Origin: Nocardia takedensis NBRC 100417 | GTDB lineage: Bacteria; Actinomycetota; Actinomycetes; Mycobacteriales; Mycobacteriaceae | Assembly (NCBI RefSeq): GCF_000308695.1 | Contig: NZ_BAGG01000259.1 | Coordinates: 1-63,962, forward strand | Reading direction: 5' to 3' | Length of the DNA stretch: 63,962 bases | Part shown: positions 43,509-52,158 of the stretch, piece after piece | Position numbering within the stretch: the first letter of the stretch is position 1 | Layout: each line of letters opens with the position of its first letter | Program-made: the position numbers and the translations under genes | Notes under the pieces: model-generated | What the model was told of the DNA's origin: nothing | Database searches by the model: none | What the model saw: only the letters and a program-made list of their open reading frames with translations

Positions 43509-43925
43509 TCAGCCGAGCTCGCGCGCCGCCACGGTGGCGAACGCGCGGGTGAACACCTTGGCGCCGTTGCTGGAGGCGGTCAGTTCGATGGTCAACTGGT
43601 CGCCGTCGACGGATTCGACCTTGGCCTCGACGTCGATGTCCGCGCCGCCCTCGCGCGGCACCGGGATGGGGGCGGTGAAGCGCACCCCGTAGGAGGTGAC
43701 CCGGCCCGCGTCCCCGCACCAGTCCACGACGAGTTGGATCGCGGCGCCCATCGTCCACATCCCGTGCGCGACGACGTCGGGCAGATCGACGGAGCGGGCG
43801 GTGTGCTCGTCCCAGTGGATGGCGTTGAAATCGCCGCTGGCCCCCGCGTAGCGGACCAGCGTGGCCCGGTCGAGATGGATGCGTCGTTCGCTGATCGGAC
43901 GGCCCACTTCGTAGGCTCCCTTCAT
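43509..43925 (-). CDS. MaoC/HadB-like (3R)-hydroxyacyl-ACP dehydratase subunit
   Basis: A 138-residue hot-dog protein with the hydratase-2 motif YAGASGDFNAIHWDE (catalytic Asp and His). ATG at 43925 overlaps the HadA-like stop by 4 bp, so the two subunits are coupled. In mycobacteria HadA-HadB dehydrates fatty acyl intermediates of the mycolate FAS-II cycle. Here the pair lies in the acc-fabG operon of a type II PKS locus, so dehydration of a starter-unit acyl chain is the more likely job. Confidence 0.88.
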   Translation of the reverse strand: MKGAYEVGRPISERRIHLDRATLVRYAGASGDFNAIHWDEHTARSVDLPDVVAHGMWTMGAAIQLVVDWCGDAGRVTSYGVRFTAPIPVPREGGADIDVEAKVESVDGDQLTIELTASSNGAKVFTRAFATVAARELG

Positions 43926-44368
43926 CCTCGGCTCCCTCTGATGACGACCAGGCTGGTGGTGCGGGTGACGATCTCGTCGGCCACCTCGAGTTCGGTGACG
44001 AGGGTGACCATCGAGTGGCCGCCGACGTTCTGGGCCCGGTCCAGTCGGGTGTGCGCGGTGACCTCGTCGCCCGCGACGAGCGGTCGGTGGTGCACGATCT
44101 GCTCGGCCCCGTGCACGAGTCGGGCGTAGTCGATGCCCAGTTCCTCGTCCGCCATGACGTGGGCCCATCCCTGCTGCGCGATGAGCACGGCGAAAGTGGG
44201 CGGCGCGATGACGTCGTCGTAGCCGCGCGCGCGAGCTACCTCGACATCGGTGTGCGCCGCGTCGTGCGCGCCGACCGCCGCGGCGAATTCGGCGATCTTG
44301 GCGCGCGAGACCAGGTAGGGCGCGGTCGGCGGATAGACCCGCCCCTCGACCGTCGTGTTGACTGCCAT
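43922..44368 (-). CDS. HadA-like MaoC N-terminal-domain dehydratase subunit
   Basis: A 148-residue FAS1-type dehydratase subunit: an N-terminal hot-dog helix region (SRAKIAEFAAAVG), PTFAVLIAQQGW, and VHGAEQIVHHRPLVAGDEV, the substrate-side strands that pair with a HadB partner. It lacks the hydratase Asp/His pair itself, as HadA/HadC do. It lies 14 bp after the FabG gene and is coupled to HadB by a 4-bp overlap. Confidence 0.88.
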   Translation of the reverse strand: MAVNTTVEGRVYPPTAPYLVSRAKIAEFAAAVGAHDAAHTDVEVARARGYDDVIAPPTFAVLIAQQGWAHVMADEELGIDYARLVHGAEQIVHHRPLVAGDEVTAHTRLDRAQNVGGHSMVTLVTELEVADEIVTRTTSLVVIRGSRG

Positions 44369-44382
44369 GTTCTCGACCTTTC

Positions 44383-45132
44383 TCAGTGGCCCATTCCGAG
44401 ACCGCCGTCGACCGGGATGACCGCCCCGCTGATGTAGGCGGCGTTCTCGCCCGCGAGGAACCGGACCACCCGCGCCACCTCCTCGGGTTGGGCGAAGCGG
44501 CCCGCGGGCGTGGCCGCCAGGTAGGTCTCGCGCTGGGATTTCGACAGCGACCGGGTCATCTCGGTCTCGATGAATCCCGGTGCGACGACGTTGGCGGTGA
44601 TGTTGCGTTTGCCGAGTTCGCGGGTGATGCTGCGGGCCAGGCCGACCAGTCCGGCCTTGGCGGAGGCGTAGTTGGCCTGGCCGGGCGAGCCGTAGAGGCC
44701 CATCACACTGGAGACGAACACGAACCGGCCGTAGCGGCCCTGCAGCATGCCCTTGCTGGCTCGGCGCGAGCAGCGGAACGCGCCCGCGAGATTGGTGTCG
44801 ACGACGTCCTGGAAGTCGGTGTCGCTCATGCGCATCAGCAGGGTGTCGCGGGTGATGCCCGCGTTGGCGACGACGATGTCGATCGGCCCGCCCACGAGGT
44901 CCTCGGCGGCGTCGAAGGCGGCGTCCACCGATTCGGTCGAGGTCACGTCGCAGGCGACGGCGTGCGCGCCTTCGGGCCCGGTGCCGTCACGGCTGGCGAC
45001 GACGACCCGATGGCCCGCGTCGAGGAATTCGCGGGCGATGGCGAGGCCGATGCCGCGGTTGCCGCCGGTGACGAGCACGGTGCGCGGCGGTGCGGTGTCG
45101 GTGGGTGCGGGAATGGGGGGTGCGGCGTTCAT
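44383..45132 (-). CDS. 3-oxoacyl-ACP reductase (FabG/MabA-like)
   Basis: A 249-residue SDR. Nucleotide motif VTGGNRGIGLA, NAG in VVANAGIT, catalytic Ser in FVSSVMG, and YxxxK in NYASAKAG; the C-terminal SGAVIPVDGGLGMGH is as in MabA. It stands between the acyl-CoA carboxylase genes and HadAB on the minus strand, 16 bp after the carboxylase stop. Because the cluster has a separate PKS ketoreductase (55955-56740), this one probably serves reduction of a starter-unit beta-keto chain. Confidence 0.92.
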   Translation of the reverse strand: MNAAPPIPAPTDTAPPRTVLVTGGNRGIGLAIAREFLDAGHRVVVASRDGTGPEGAHAVACDVTSTESVDAAFDAAEDLVGGPIDIVVANAGITRDTLLMRMSDTDFQDVVDTNLAGAFRCSRRASKGMLQGRYGRFVFVSSVMGLYGSPGQANYASAKAGLVGLARSITRELGKRNITANVVAPGFIETEMTRSLSKSQRETYLAATPAGRFAQPEEVARVVRFLAGENAAYISGAVIPVDGGLGMGH

Positions 45133-45148
45133 GGTGTGCCTCCGGCGG

Positions 45149-46933
45149 CTATTTGATCTCGGCGAGGACGGTGCCCTGGGTGATGGCGGCGCCCGGGGCC
45201 ACGGCCAGGCCGGTGACCACGCCGGCGCGGTGGGCGTTGACCGGGTTCTCCATCTTCATGGCCTCCAGGACGACGATCAGATCACCCACGCTCACGCTCT
45301 GTCCTTCTTCGACGGCGACCTGCACGACGGTGCCCTGCATGGGCGCGGTGACCGCGTCCCCGGTCGCCGCCGTCGCGTTCCCGCCGCTCTGCCGTCGCGG
45401 GGTGAGCTTCTTGCGGGGCGTGCCGGAGCCGAGCGAGAATTGTTCCGGCAGCGACACTTCCAGTCGCCTGCCGCCCACCTCGACGACCATCCGCTGTCGC
45501 GGCGCGGAGTCCTCGGCGTCGGCGACCCCGCCTCCGACGTGGGGCGGAACGGTGTTGTCCCAGTCGGTCTCGATCCACTTGGTGTAGACGTCGAAGGTCG
45601 GCGTGCCGTCGGCGTCGACGCGACCGAGGAAGTCCGGATGCTCCACGACCAGACGGTGGAACGGCAGCACCGTCGCCAACCCCTCCACCCGGTATTCGGC
45701 CAGCGCGCGGCGCGCCCGCCCCAGCGCCTGCTCGCGGTCTTCGCCGTGGACGATCAATTTGGCGAGCATCGAGTCGAACTGGCCGCCGATCACACTGCCC
45801 GCCACCACGCCCGAATCCACCCGCACGCCCGGCCCGGCCGGTTCCACGTAGGTGGTCACGGTGCCGGGCGCGGGCAGGAATCCGCTGCCGACGTCCTCGC
45901 CGTTGACGCGGAACTCGAAGGCGTGCCCGCGCGGCGCGGGGTCCTCGGTGATGGTCAGTTCCTCGCACTGGGCGATACGGAACTGCCAACGGACCAGGTC
46001 GATGCCCGCCGTCTCCTCGGTCACCGGATGTTCCACTTGCAGGCGGGTGTTGACCTCGAGGAACGAGACGGTCTCGCCCTGCACCAGGTATTCCACAGTG
46101 CCCGCGCCGTGATAGCCCGCCTCGCGGCAGATCCGCTTGGCCGAGGCGTGGATCTCGGCGCGCACCGCCTCGGACAGGAACGGCGCCGGCGCCTCCTCCA
46201 CCAATTTCTGGAAGCGTCGCTGCAACGAACAGTCCCGGGTGCCGACCACGATCACGTTGCCGTGCATGTCGGCCAACACCTGCGCCTCGACGTGGCGGGC
46301 CCGATCCAGGTACTGCTCGACGTAGCATTCGCCGCGCCCGAACGCCGCGGTCGCCTCGCGCACCGCCGAATCGAACGACTGCGGAATCTCCGCGATGCTG
46401 TGGGCGACCTTCATGCCGCGGCCGCCGCCGCCGAAGGCCGCCTTGATCGCCACCGGAACACCGTGACGTTCGGCGAATTCGACGGCTTCGGCCGCCGTGG
46501 CGACCGGCCCCGGGGTACCCGCGGCCATCGGTGCGCGTGCGCGGTCGGCGATGCGGCGCGCGGTCACCTTGTCGCCGAGGTCGCGGATCGCCTGCGGACT
46601 CGGCCCGATCCAGATCAGGCCCGCGTCCTCGACGGCCTGCGCGAAATCGGCGTTCTCGGACAGGAATCCGTAGCCGGGATGGACCGCGTCCGCCCCGGAC
46701 CGCAGCGCGGCGTCGAGGACTTTCTCGATCGACAGATACGACTGCGCCGAGGTCGTCCCGCCCAGGGCGAACGCCTCGTCGGCGAGCGCGACGAACGGCG
46801 CGTGCGCGTCCGGTTCCGCGTAGACCGCGACACTGGCGATGCCCGCGTCCCTGGCCGCCCGGATGACCCGCACCGCGATCTCGCCCCGGTTGGCGACCAG
46901 GACCTTGGCGATGGGCCGGGCGGGCGCGCTCAC
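45149..46933 (-). CDS. Acyl-CoA carboxylase alpha subunit (biotin carboxylase plus biotin carrier)
   Basis: A 594-residue fusion. Biotin-carboxylase N-domain (VLVANRGEIAVRVIRAA), ATP-grasp with GGGGRGMK and EVNTRLQVEHPVTEE, a BT-like linker, and a C-terminal biotinyl domain with the biotinylated Lys in EAMKMEN. GTG at 46933 overlaps the epsilon-subunit stop by 4 bp (GTGA). It supplies carboxybiotin to the beta subunit encoded upstream to make malonyl-CoA or a branched malonyl-CoA. A dedicated copy in a type II PKS cluster raises extender supply. Confidence 0.95.
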   Translation of the reverse strand: MSAPARPIAKVLVANRGEIAVRVIRAARDAGIASVAVYAEPDAHAPFVALADEAFALGGTTSAQSYLSIEKVLDAALRSGADAVHPGYGFLSENADFAQAVEDAGLIWIGPSPQAIRDLGDKVTARRIADRARAPMAAGTPGPVATAAEAVEFAERHGVPVAIKAAFGGGGRGMKVAHSIAEIPQSFDSAVREATAAFGRGECYVEQYLDRARHVEAQVLADMHGNVIVVGTRDCSLQRRFQKLVEEAPAPFLSEAVRAEIHASAKRICREAGYHGAGTVEYLVQGETVSFLEVNTRLQVEHPVTEETAGIDLVRWQFRIAQCEELTITEDPAPRGHAFEFRVNGEDVGSGFLPAPGTVTTYVEPAGPGVRVDSGVVAGSVIGGQFDSMLAKLIVHGEDREQALGRARRALAEYRVEGLATVLPFHRLVVEHPDFLGRVDADGTPTFDVYTKWIETDWDNTVPPHVGGGVADAEDSAPRQRMVVEVGGRRLEVSLPEQFSLGSGTPRKKLTPRRQSGGNATAATGDAVTAPMQGTVVQVAVEEGQSVSVGDLIVVLEAMKMENPVNAHRAGVVTGLAVAPGAAITQGTVLAEIK

Positions 46934-47118
46934 GCGGCCACCTGCCAACTGCGCGCGGCGACGTAGTCGACGCGATTCGGCACGACGCGCAGGCGGCGGA
47001 CCGCGGTCGGCGGGGCCGCCTCCCGGTGCGCGAGCGCGGCGAGCACGCCGAGCAGGGCGGCGATCTCGTCGTCGGTGGGATTGCCTCGTTCGATCTTCAG
47101 TGTGACGGTGTCGGACAC
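46930..47118 (-). CDS. Acyl-CoA carboxylase epsilon subunit
   Basis: A 62-residue protein with the AccE/PccE pattern: LKIERGNPTDDEIAALLGVLAAL at the start and a basic tail ending in ARSWQVAA. It stimulates and stabilises the alpha-beta complex in actinomycetes. GTG at 47118; the stop overlaps the alpha-subunit start. It lies 25 bp after the beta-subunit gene, the usual order beta-epsilon-alpha. Confidence 0.85.
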   Translation of the reverse strand: MSDTVTLKIERGNPTDDEIAALLGVLAALAHREAAPPTAVRRLRVVPNRVDYVAARSWQVAA

Positions 47119-47143
47119 GGTCGGCGACCTTTCTGCCGGGGGA

Positions 47144-48688
47144 CTACTGCGGAGGATTGCCGTGCTTGCGCACGGGCAGGTCGGCGTGCTTGTCACGCAG
47201 CATCGCGAAACTCCGGATGAGCGTGGCCCTGGTGGTGGCCGGGTCGATGATGTCGTCGACATATCCGCGCTCGGCCGCGTAGTAGGGGTGGATCAACTCG
47301 GCCCGGTACTGCTTGATCTTCTGTTCGCGTGCGGTGGCCGGATCGTCGGAATCGGCGATCTCGCGGCGGAATACGACATTGGCCGCGCCGTCGGGCCCCA
47401 TGACGGCGATCTCGTTGGTCGGCCAGGCGAAGGCCAGATCGGCGCCCACCGACCGCGAGTCCATGACGATGTACGCGCCGCCGAACGCCTTGCGCACCAC
47501 GATCGAGATCCGGGGCACGGTCGCGTTGCAGAACGCGTAGAGCAGTTTGGCCCCGTGCCGGATGACCCCGTCGTGTTCCTGACCGACACCGGGCAGGAAT
47601 CCGGGGACGTCGAGCAGGGTGAGCAGCGGGATGTTGAAGGCGTCGCAGGTCTGCACGAAACGCGCGGCCTTCTCCGAGGCGTGGATGTCGAGCGCGCCCG
47701 CGAGGGTGCTCGGCTGGTTGGCGACGATCCCGACGACCTGCCCGCCCAGACGCGCCAGCGCGCAGACGATGTTGGCCGCCCAGCCCTCGTGGATCTCGAA
47801 ACTCTCGCCGTCGTCGACGAGTTCGGCGATCACGGCGCGCATGTCGTAGGGCCGCCCGGCTTCGGTGGGCACCAGGGTGTAGAGATCGTCCGCGCGCCGG
47901 TCGGCCGGATCGGCGCAGCGGGTGGCGGGCGGATGTTCGCGATTGTTGGCGGGCAGCATCGACAGCAGGTAGCGCACGTCGTGCAGGCAGGCGGCTTCGT
48001 CGTCGTAGGCGAAATGCGCGACACCGGATTTCGCGGCGTGCACGTCCGCGCCGCCGAGTTCGTTCATCGTGACGCTCTCACCGGTCACGGCCGCCACGAC
48101 GTCGGGTCCGGTGACGAACATCTGCGAGGTCTCGCGCACCATGAACACGAAATCGGTCAGCGCCGGGCTGTAGGCCGCGCCGCCCGCGCACGGCCCGAGG
48201 ATGACGCTGATCTGCGGGATGACACCGGATGCCCTGGTGTTGCGGATGAAGATGCCGCCGAAGCCCGCCAGCGCCGAAACCCCTTCCTGGATGCGCGCGC
48301 CCGCGCCGTCGAACAGGCCGACCAGCGGCGCGCCCGCTGCGATGGCCATGTCCATCACCTTGTGGATCTTGGCGGCATGTGCTTCACCGACCGTGCCCGC
48401 CAACAGCCGGAAGTCCTGCGCGTAGACGAACACGGTCCGGCCGTCGACCGTACCCCAGCCCGTGACGACGCCGTCACCGGCCGGGCGGCGCGCCTCGAGG
48501 CCGAAACCGTGCGCGGTGTGGCGGCGGAACGGTTCGATCTCCTGGAAGGAGTCCGCGTCGAGGAACAAGGCGATGCGCTCGCGCGCGGTGAGTTTGCCGC
48601 TCGCGTGCTGACGTTCCGTCGTAGCGGTGTGGTCACCATCGGCGGCCGCGTGTCTGCGCAGCCCGAGCTCCTCGACCAGCTTGTGCAT
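47144..48688 (-). CDS. Acyl-CoA carboxylase beta subunit (carboxyltransferase)
   Basis: A 514-residue PccB/AccD-type carboxyltransferase. Crotonase-like halves with GGIFIRNTRASGVIPQISVI and ILGPCAGGAAYSPAL (first oxyanion hole region), and DVPGFLPGVGQEHDGVIRHG and VRKAFGGAYIVMDS (second). ATG at 48688 has GGAG 7 bp upstream. First gene of the minus-strand supply operon (beta, epsilon, alpha, FabG, HadA, HadB). It is divergent from the hydroxylase at 48927, and the shared promoter region carries a StrR-type operator. Confidence 0.94.
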   Translation of the reverse strand: MHKLVEELGLRRHAAADGDHTATTERQHASGKLTARERIALFLDADSFQEIEPFRRHTAHGFGLEARRPAGDGVVTGWGTVDGRTVFVYAQDFRLLAGTVGEAHAAKIHKVMDMAIAAGAPLVGLFDGAGARIQEGVSALAGFGGIFIRNTRASGVIPQISVILGPCAGGAAYSPALTDFVFMVRETSQMFVTGPDVVAAVTGESVTMNELGGADVHAAKSGVAHFAYDDEAACLHDVRYLLSMLPANNREHPPATRCADPADRRADDLYTLVPTEAGRPYDMRAVIAELVDDGESFEIHEGWAANIVCALARLGGQVVGIVANQPSTLAGALDIHASEKAARFVQTCDAFNIPLLTLLDVPGFLPGVGQEHDGVIRHGAKLLYAFCNATVPRISIVVRKAFGGAYIVMDSRSVGADLAFAWPTNEIAVMGPDGAANVVFRREIADSDDPATAREQKIKQYRAELIHPYYAAERGYVDDIIDPATTRATLIRSFAMLRDKHADLPVRKHGNPPQ

Positions 48689-48821
48689 CTGGGTCTCCGT
48701 ACGTTCGTCGAATGAGGGGCGGCGCGAACGGCCGCACCCGATGTGAATATGCCCCGAGCGAAGGTCGTGACTGGCGTCATCAAACCTCGGATCGAGTATT
48801 GATCGCAATGTCGGCAAATGT

Positions 48822-48850
48822 GTTCAACAGCTGCGGATATGCAGTTGAAC
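48822..48850. promoter_or_regulatory. StrR-type operator in the divergent acc/hydroxylase promoter
   Basis: GTTCAACAG (48822-48830), an 11-bp spacer and CAGTTGAAC (48842-48850). Same geometry and nearly the same arms as the site at 41647-41675. A further half-site GTTGAAC is at 48869-48875, overlapping a possible -35 for the plus-strand gene (TAAATT -10 at 48891-48896). Confidence 0.8.
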
Positions 48851-48926
48851 CCCCGATGTGCGGCGCTTGTTGAACAGTGACGGCCGGCTCTAAATTCGAG
48901 TCGTCACCAGTCAGCGCGAGGGAATT

Positions 48927-50414
48927 ATGGACAATGAATTGAGCGCCGAAGTGAATGACGGGAACACCACTGTCACGGAAGTCCCCGTACTCGTCGTGGG
49001 AATTGGCCCGACCGGTTTGACGCTGGCGGCCGAACTCCGCTTGTGGGGTGTCGACTGCCTGGCACTGGGCACGTCGGTCACCCCCGAAACCGAATCGCGG
49101 GCGCTGGGTTTCACCTCCAGCACCCAGGAGATCTTCGCCCACCGCGACATGCTCGCGGAATTCGGCGAACTGGAACGGGTGCCCGCCGTGCATTTCGCGG
49201 GCATCGTCATCGCGGGCGAGCACCTGTCCTCGCCCTACCTGCCGGTGATGCGGTTCCCGCAGTACCGGACCGAGGAAGTGCTGCGCACCAGGGCGCAACG
49301 CCTGGGCGCGAAGCTGCTGCGCGGCTACACCGTCAGCGAGATCCGGGAGACCGCGGACGGTCTCGAGACGGTCGCCGCCGGACCCGACGGGACGATCGTG
49401 GTGCGGTCGCGCTACGTCGTCGGATGCGACGGCGCGCACAGCAAGGTCCGCGCCATCGCGTCGCTCGATTATCCGCTCACACCACCGACGGTGCAAATGC
49501 TGTTGGCCGATGTCGAACACGCAGGGCTACCGAACAATCAATTCGGGAAGAAGACCGCCAACGGCATGGTGATGTCGGGTCCGCTCGACGAGCGGATCGA
49601 CCGGCTCATCGTGTGTGATTTCGACGCGAAACCGCTGGAACGCGGTGTCCGGGTGGAGGAGCGGCATCTCCAGGACGCATATCGGAATGTCACCGGGGAT
49701 GAATTGCCGTCCGGAAAGGTCCGCTGGGCCAGTTATTTCAACGACGCCTCCGGAATGGCACCGTCGTTCCGCAAGGATCGGATATTCCTGGCGGGCGACG
49801 CCGCGCACACCCATTTGCCCGCGGGCGGACAAGGGATGAATGTCTCGATCCAGGACGCGGTGAATCTCGGCTGGAAACTGGCGGCGGAAATCCAGGGCTG
49901 GGCTCCGGACGGACTGCTCGACACCTACGACACCGAACGTCGGTACGCGGCGGCGGATCTGTTGGCCGACACCCGGGCCCAGGGACAGTTGTTCCTCAGG
50001 GGCGCGGAGGTCGACCCCTTGCGCGAGGTATTGCGCGGGCTGACCGCCGTTCCCGGCGCGGCGGAGATCCTCGCCGACGAGGTCAGCGGCATGTCACTGC
50101 GCTACGACTTCGCCGACGGCGGACCGGAACCGATCGGACGTCTGCTGCCCACCCGCGACCTGCGCGTTCCCGGCGCGGACGGACCGCCCGTCGGCCTGCT
50201 GCGCGGCGGGAAGGGCGTGCTGCTGACCACCGACGGCGGACGGGCGGACTCCGCCGCGCTGCGCGGTCGAGCCGACCGCGTCGAGGTCAGGACCGCCGCG
50301 ACGCCCGAGGGCGTCGAAGTGCTGGTCCGGCCCGACGGATACGTGGCCTGGACCTCGCGGTCCGACCAACCGCTGGACGCGGCGCTGCGGCGCTGGTTCG
50401 GCCCCGAGCGGTGA
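48927..50414 (+). CDS. FAD-dependent polyketide hydroxylase (PgaE/TcmG-type)
   Basis: A 495-residue aromatic polyketide hydroxylase. FAD motifs VLVVGIGPTGLTLAAEL, GCDGAHSKVRA and FLAGDAAHTHLPAGGQGMN, plus the C-terminal thioredoxin-like domain with LVRPDGYVAW. It is the first gene of the plus-strand PKS operon; ATG at 48927 has GAGGGA 5 bp upstream. The nearest families carry out hydroxylation of angucycline and tetracenomycin-type rings or oxidative rearrangements. A TcmI-like cyclase gene follows 45 bp later. Confidence 0.94.
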   Translation: MDNELSAEVNDGNTTVTEVPVLVVGIGPTGLTLAAELRLWGVDCLALGTSVTPETESRALGFTSSTQEIFAHRDMLAEFGELERVPAVHFAGIVIAGEHLSSPYLPVMRFPQYRTEEVLRTRAQRLGAKLLRGYTVSEIRETADGLETVAAGPDGTIVVRSRYVVGCDGAHSKVRAIASLDYPLTPPTVQMLLADVEHAGLPNNQFGKKTANGMVMSGPLDERIDRLIVCDFDAKPLERGVRVEERHLQDAYRNVTGDELPSGKVRWASYFNDASGMAPSFRKDRIFLAGDAAHTHLPAGGQGMNVSIQDAVNLGWKLAAEIQGWAPDGLLDTYDTERRYAAADLLADTRAQGQLFLRGAEVDPLREVLRGLTAVPGAAEILADEVSGMSLRYDFADGGPEPIGRLLPTRDLRVPGADGPPVGLLRGGKGVLLTTDGGRADSAALRGRADRVEVRTAATPEGVEVLVRPDGYVAWTSRSDQPLDAALRRWFGPER

Positions 50415-50458
50415 CATCGACGTCCACCGCGGTCCCGAGAAAACCGAAAGGAATACCC

Positions 50459-50779
50459 ATGTTCTCCACCCTGATCATCGCCAAGTTCCAGAAGCCCGAC
50501 CTCGAGTCGATCGCCGAACTGTTCGGCGAGTTCGACAAGACCGAGATGCCCGAGCGCATGGGAACCCTGCGGCGGCAGTTGTTCAACTTCAACGACCTCT
50601 ACATCCACGCGCAGGACTTCGCCGAGGACCACGGGGCCGACCGGGTCGAACAGGCGCGCACCGATCCGCGGTTCATCCAGATCAGCGCCGACCTGCGCCA
50701 GTTCTTCGACCCCTACAACCCGAACTGGTCCGGCCCGCAGGACGCGATGGCCTCGTGCTTCTACCGGTGGCAGCGGTGA
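50459..50779 (+). CDS. TcmI-family polyketide cyclase
   Basis: A 106-residue ferredoxin-like dimeric alpha/beta-barrel protein with the family opening MFSTLIIAKF, IAELFGEFDKTEMPERMG, YIHAQDFAED and PRFIQISADL. TcmI-type enzymes close the last ring(s) of tetracyclic or pentacyclic polyketides. ATG at 50459 has AAAGGAA 6-7 bp upstream. Its stop overlaps the next hydroxylase by 4 bp. Confidence 0.92.
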   Translation: MFSTLIIAKFQKPDLESIAELFGEFDKTEMPERMGTLRRQLFNFNDLYIHAQDFAEDHGADRVEQARTDPRFIQISADLRQFFDPYNPNWSGPQDAMASCFYRWQR

Positions 50780-52158
50780 CCGTCCGCCGCTGGGATGTCG
50801 TCGTGGTCGGCGCGGGCCCGGTCGGAAGCCTGCTCGCGGGCGCGCTGGCCGGGCACGGGGCCTCGGTGCTGGTTCTGGAACGCGATCGTGAGATCCCGGA
50901 CCAGACCCGCGCCAGCACACTGAATTCCCGCGCCATGGAGATCCTCTCGGCCCTGGGCGTGCCCGGACTCGAGGATCATCCGCGGTCGATGTTCGGTCAC
51001 TACGGGGGCGTCCCCGTGGATCTCGAACACCTCGACAGCCCGTGGGCGGGTCTGTGGACGATCCCGCAGCCCCGCCTGGTGCGGATGTTGCGGGACTGGG
51101 CCACGGGCAACGGCGCCGTGATCGACTCCGGTGTCGCCGTCGTCGGCGCGCGGATCGCGCCACCGTCCGTGCTGACCGACACCGCCGACGGCGTGACCCA
51201 CGAGAGCCGGATCCTGGTCGGCGCGGACGGGCGCGAGAGCACCGTGCGCGCGGCCCTGGATTTCGGCGTCACCACGACGCGGGCCAGTCGGCACATGGTC
51301 CGGTGCGACGTCACGGGAATCGAGGTGGCGCGCAGGCGATTCGAGCGGCACGGCGACGCGGTGGCCGCCGCGGGGGCGATCTCCCCGCGCACCACCCGGC
51401 TGATGCTGCACTGCCCGCACTACGACGCCTCGGCCGCACCGAGTTTCGCGGAGGTGGCCGGGGACTGGCTGGCGGCGACCGGAGAGCGCGTCGACGGCGG
51501 CGAATGCGTCTGGCTGGACACCTTCTCCAACGCCTGCGCGACGGTGCGGGACTGGCAGGTGGGTTCGGCGTTCCTCGCCGGGGACGCGGCCCACGACCAA
51601 CCGCCCGTCGGGGGCAGTTCGCTCAACACGGGCATCCAGGACGTCTACAACCTGGCCTGGAAACTCGCGGCCGTGCTCGGCGGCGCGCCCGCCGAGGTGG
51701 TCGAGACCTACGGTCCCGAGCGGGCGGAGGCGACGGCCAGGATGCAGGAGGAGGTCCGCGACCAGGAAGCGGTGATCTTCGGTCCCGACCGGAGTCGCGC
51801 CGAAGTCCTGCGCGAGCGCCTGGCGGGGTCGGCGAGCTTCCGCGAGGACATCGCGCGGTCGATCGCGGGCCTGGACACCCGGTACCCGTCGAGTACCGGT
51901 GTGGGACCGCGGATCTCGCCCGCCGCGCTGTCCCGGGAACTCGGGCGACCGCTCGCTCCGGACGAAGAGTCGGCGCTCGGTCGCCGGACCATCCTCGTGA
52001 CCGATCCGGGCACGCGGAACCTACGACTGACCATCCGACCCGACGGGCACGCCGTCCAGGGTCCGGGCGGGTCATCCACCGTTCCCGGCGAGGCCCTGCC
52101 GCGCCGGTCCGCACATCCCACCGATCCGGTGGTCCTGAAAGCGGGTAGCCATGCCTAG
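50776..52158 (+). CDS. FAD-dependent monooxygenase, third of the cluster
   Basis: A 460-residue class A flavin monooxygenase with VVVVGAGPVGSLLAGAL, VGADGRESTVRAAL and FLAGDAAHDQPPVGGSSLN. The last motif is more divergent than in the other two (QPPVGGSS for LPAGGQG). The C-terminal domain is shorter. GTG at 50776 overlaps the TcmI-like stop (GTGA), and its own stop overlaps the KS-alpha start by 8 bp, so it is firmly within the operon. It probably catalyses a separate hydroxylation or Baeyer-Villiger-like step. Confidence 0.92.
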   Translation: MTVRRWDVVVVGAGPVGSLLAGALAGHGASVLVLERDREIPDQTRASTLNSRAMEILSALGVPGLEDHPRSMFGHYGGVPVDLEHLDSPWAGLWTIPQPRLVRMLRDWATGNGAVIDSGVAVVGARIAPPSVLTDTADGVTHESRILVGADGRESTVRAALDFGVTTTRASRHMVRCDVTGIEVARRRFERHGDAVAAAGAISPRTTRLMLHCPHYDASAAPSFAEVAGDWLAATGERVDGGECVWLDTFSNACATVRDWQVGSAFLAGDAAHDQPPVGGSSLNTGIQDVYNLAWKLAAVLGGAPAEVVETYGPERAEATARMQEEVRDQEAVIFGPDRSRAEVLRERLAGSASFREDIARSIAGLDTRYPSSTGVGPRISPAALSRELGRPLAPDEESALGRRTILVTDPGTRNLRLTIRPDGHAVQGPGGSSTVPGEALPRRSAHPTDPVVLKAGSHA

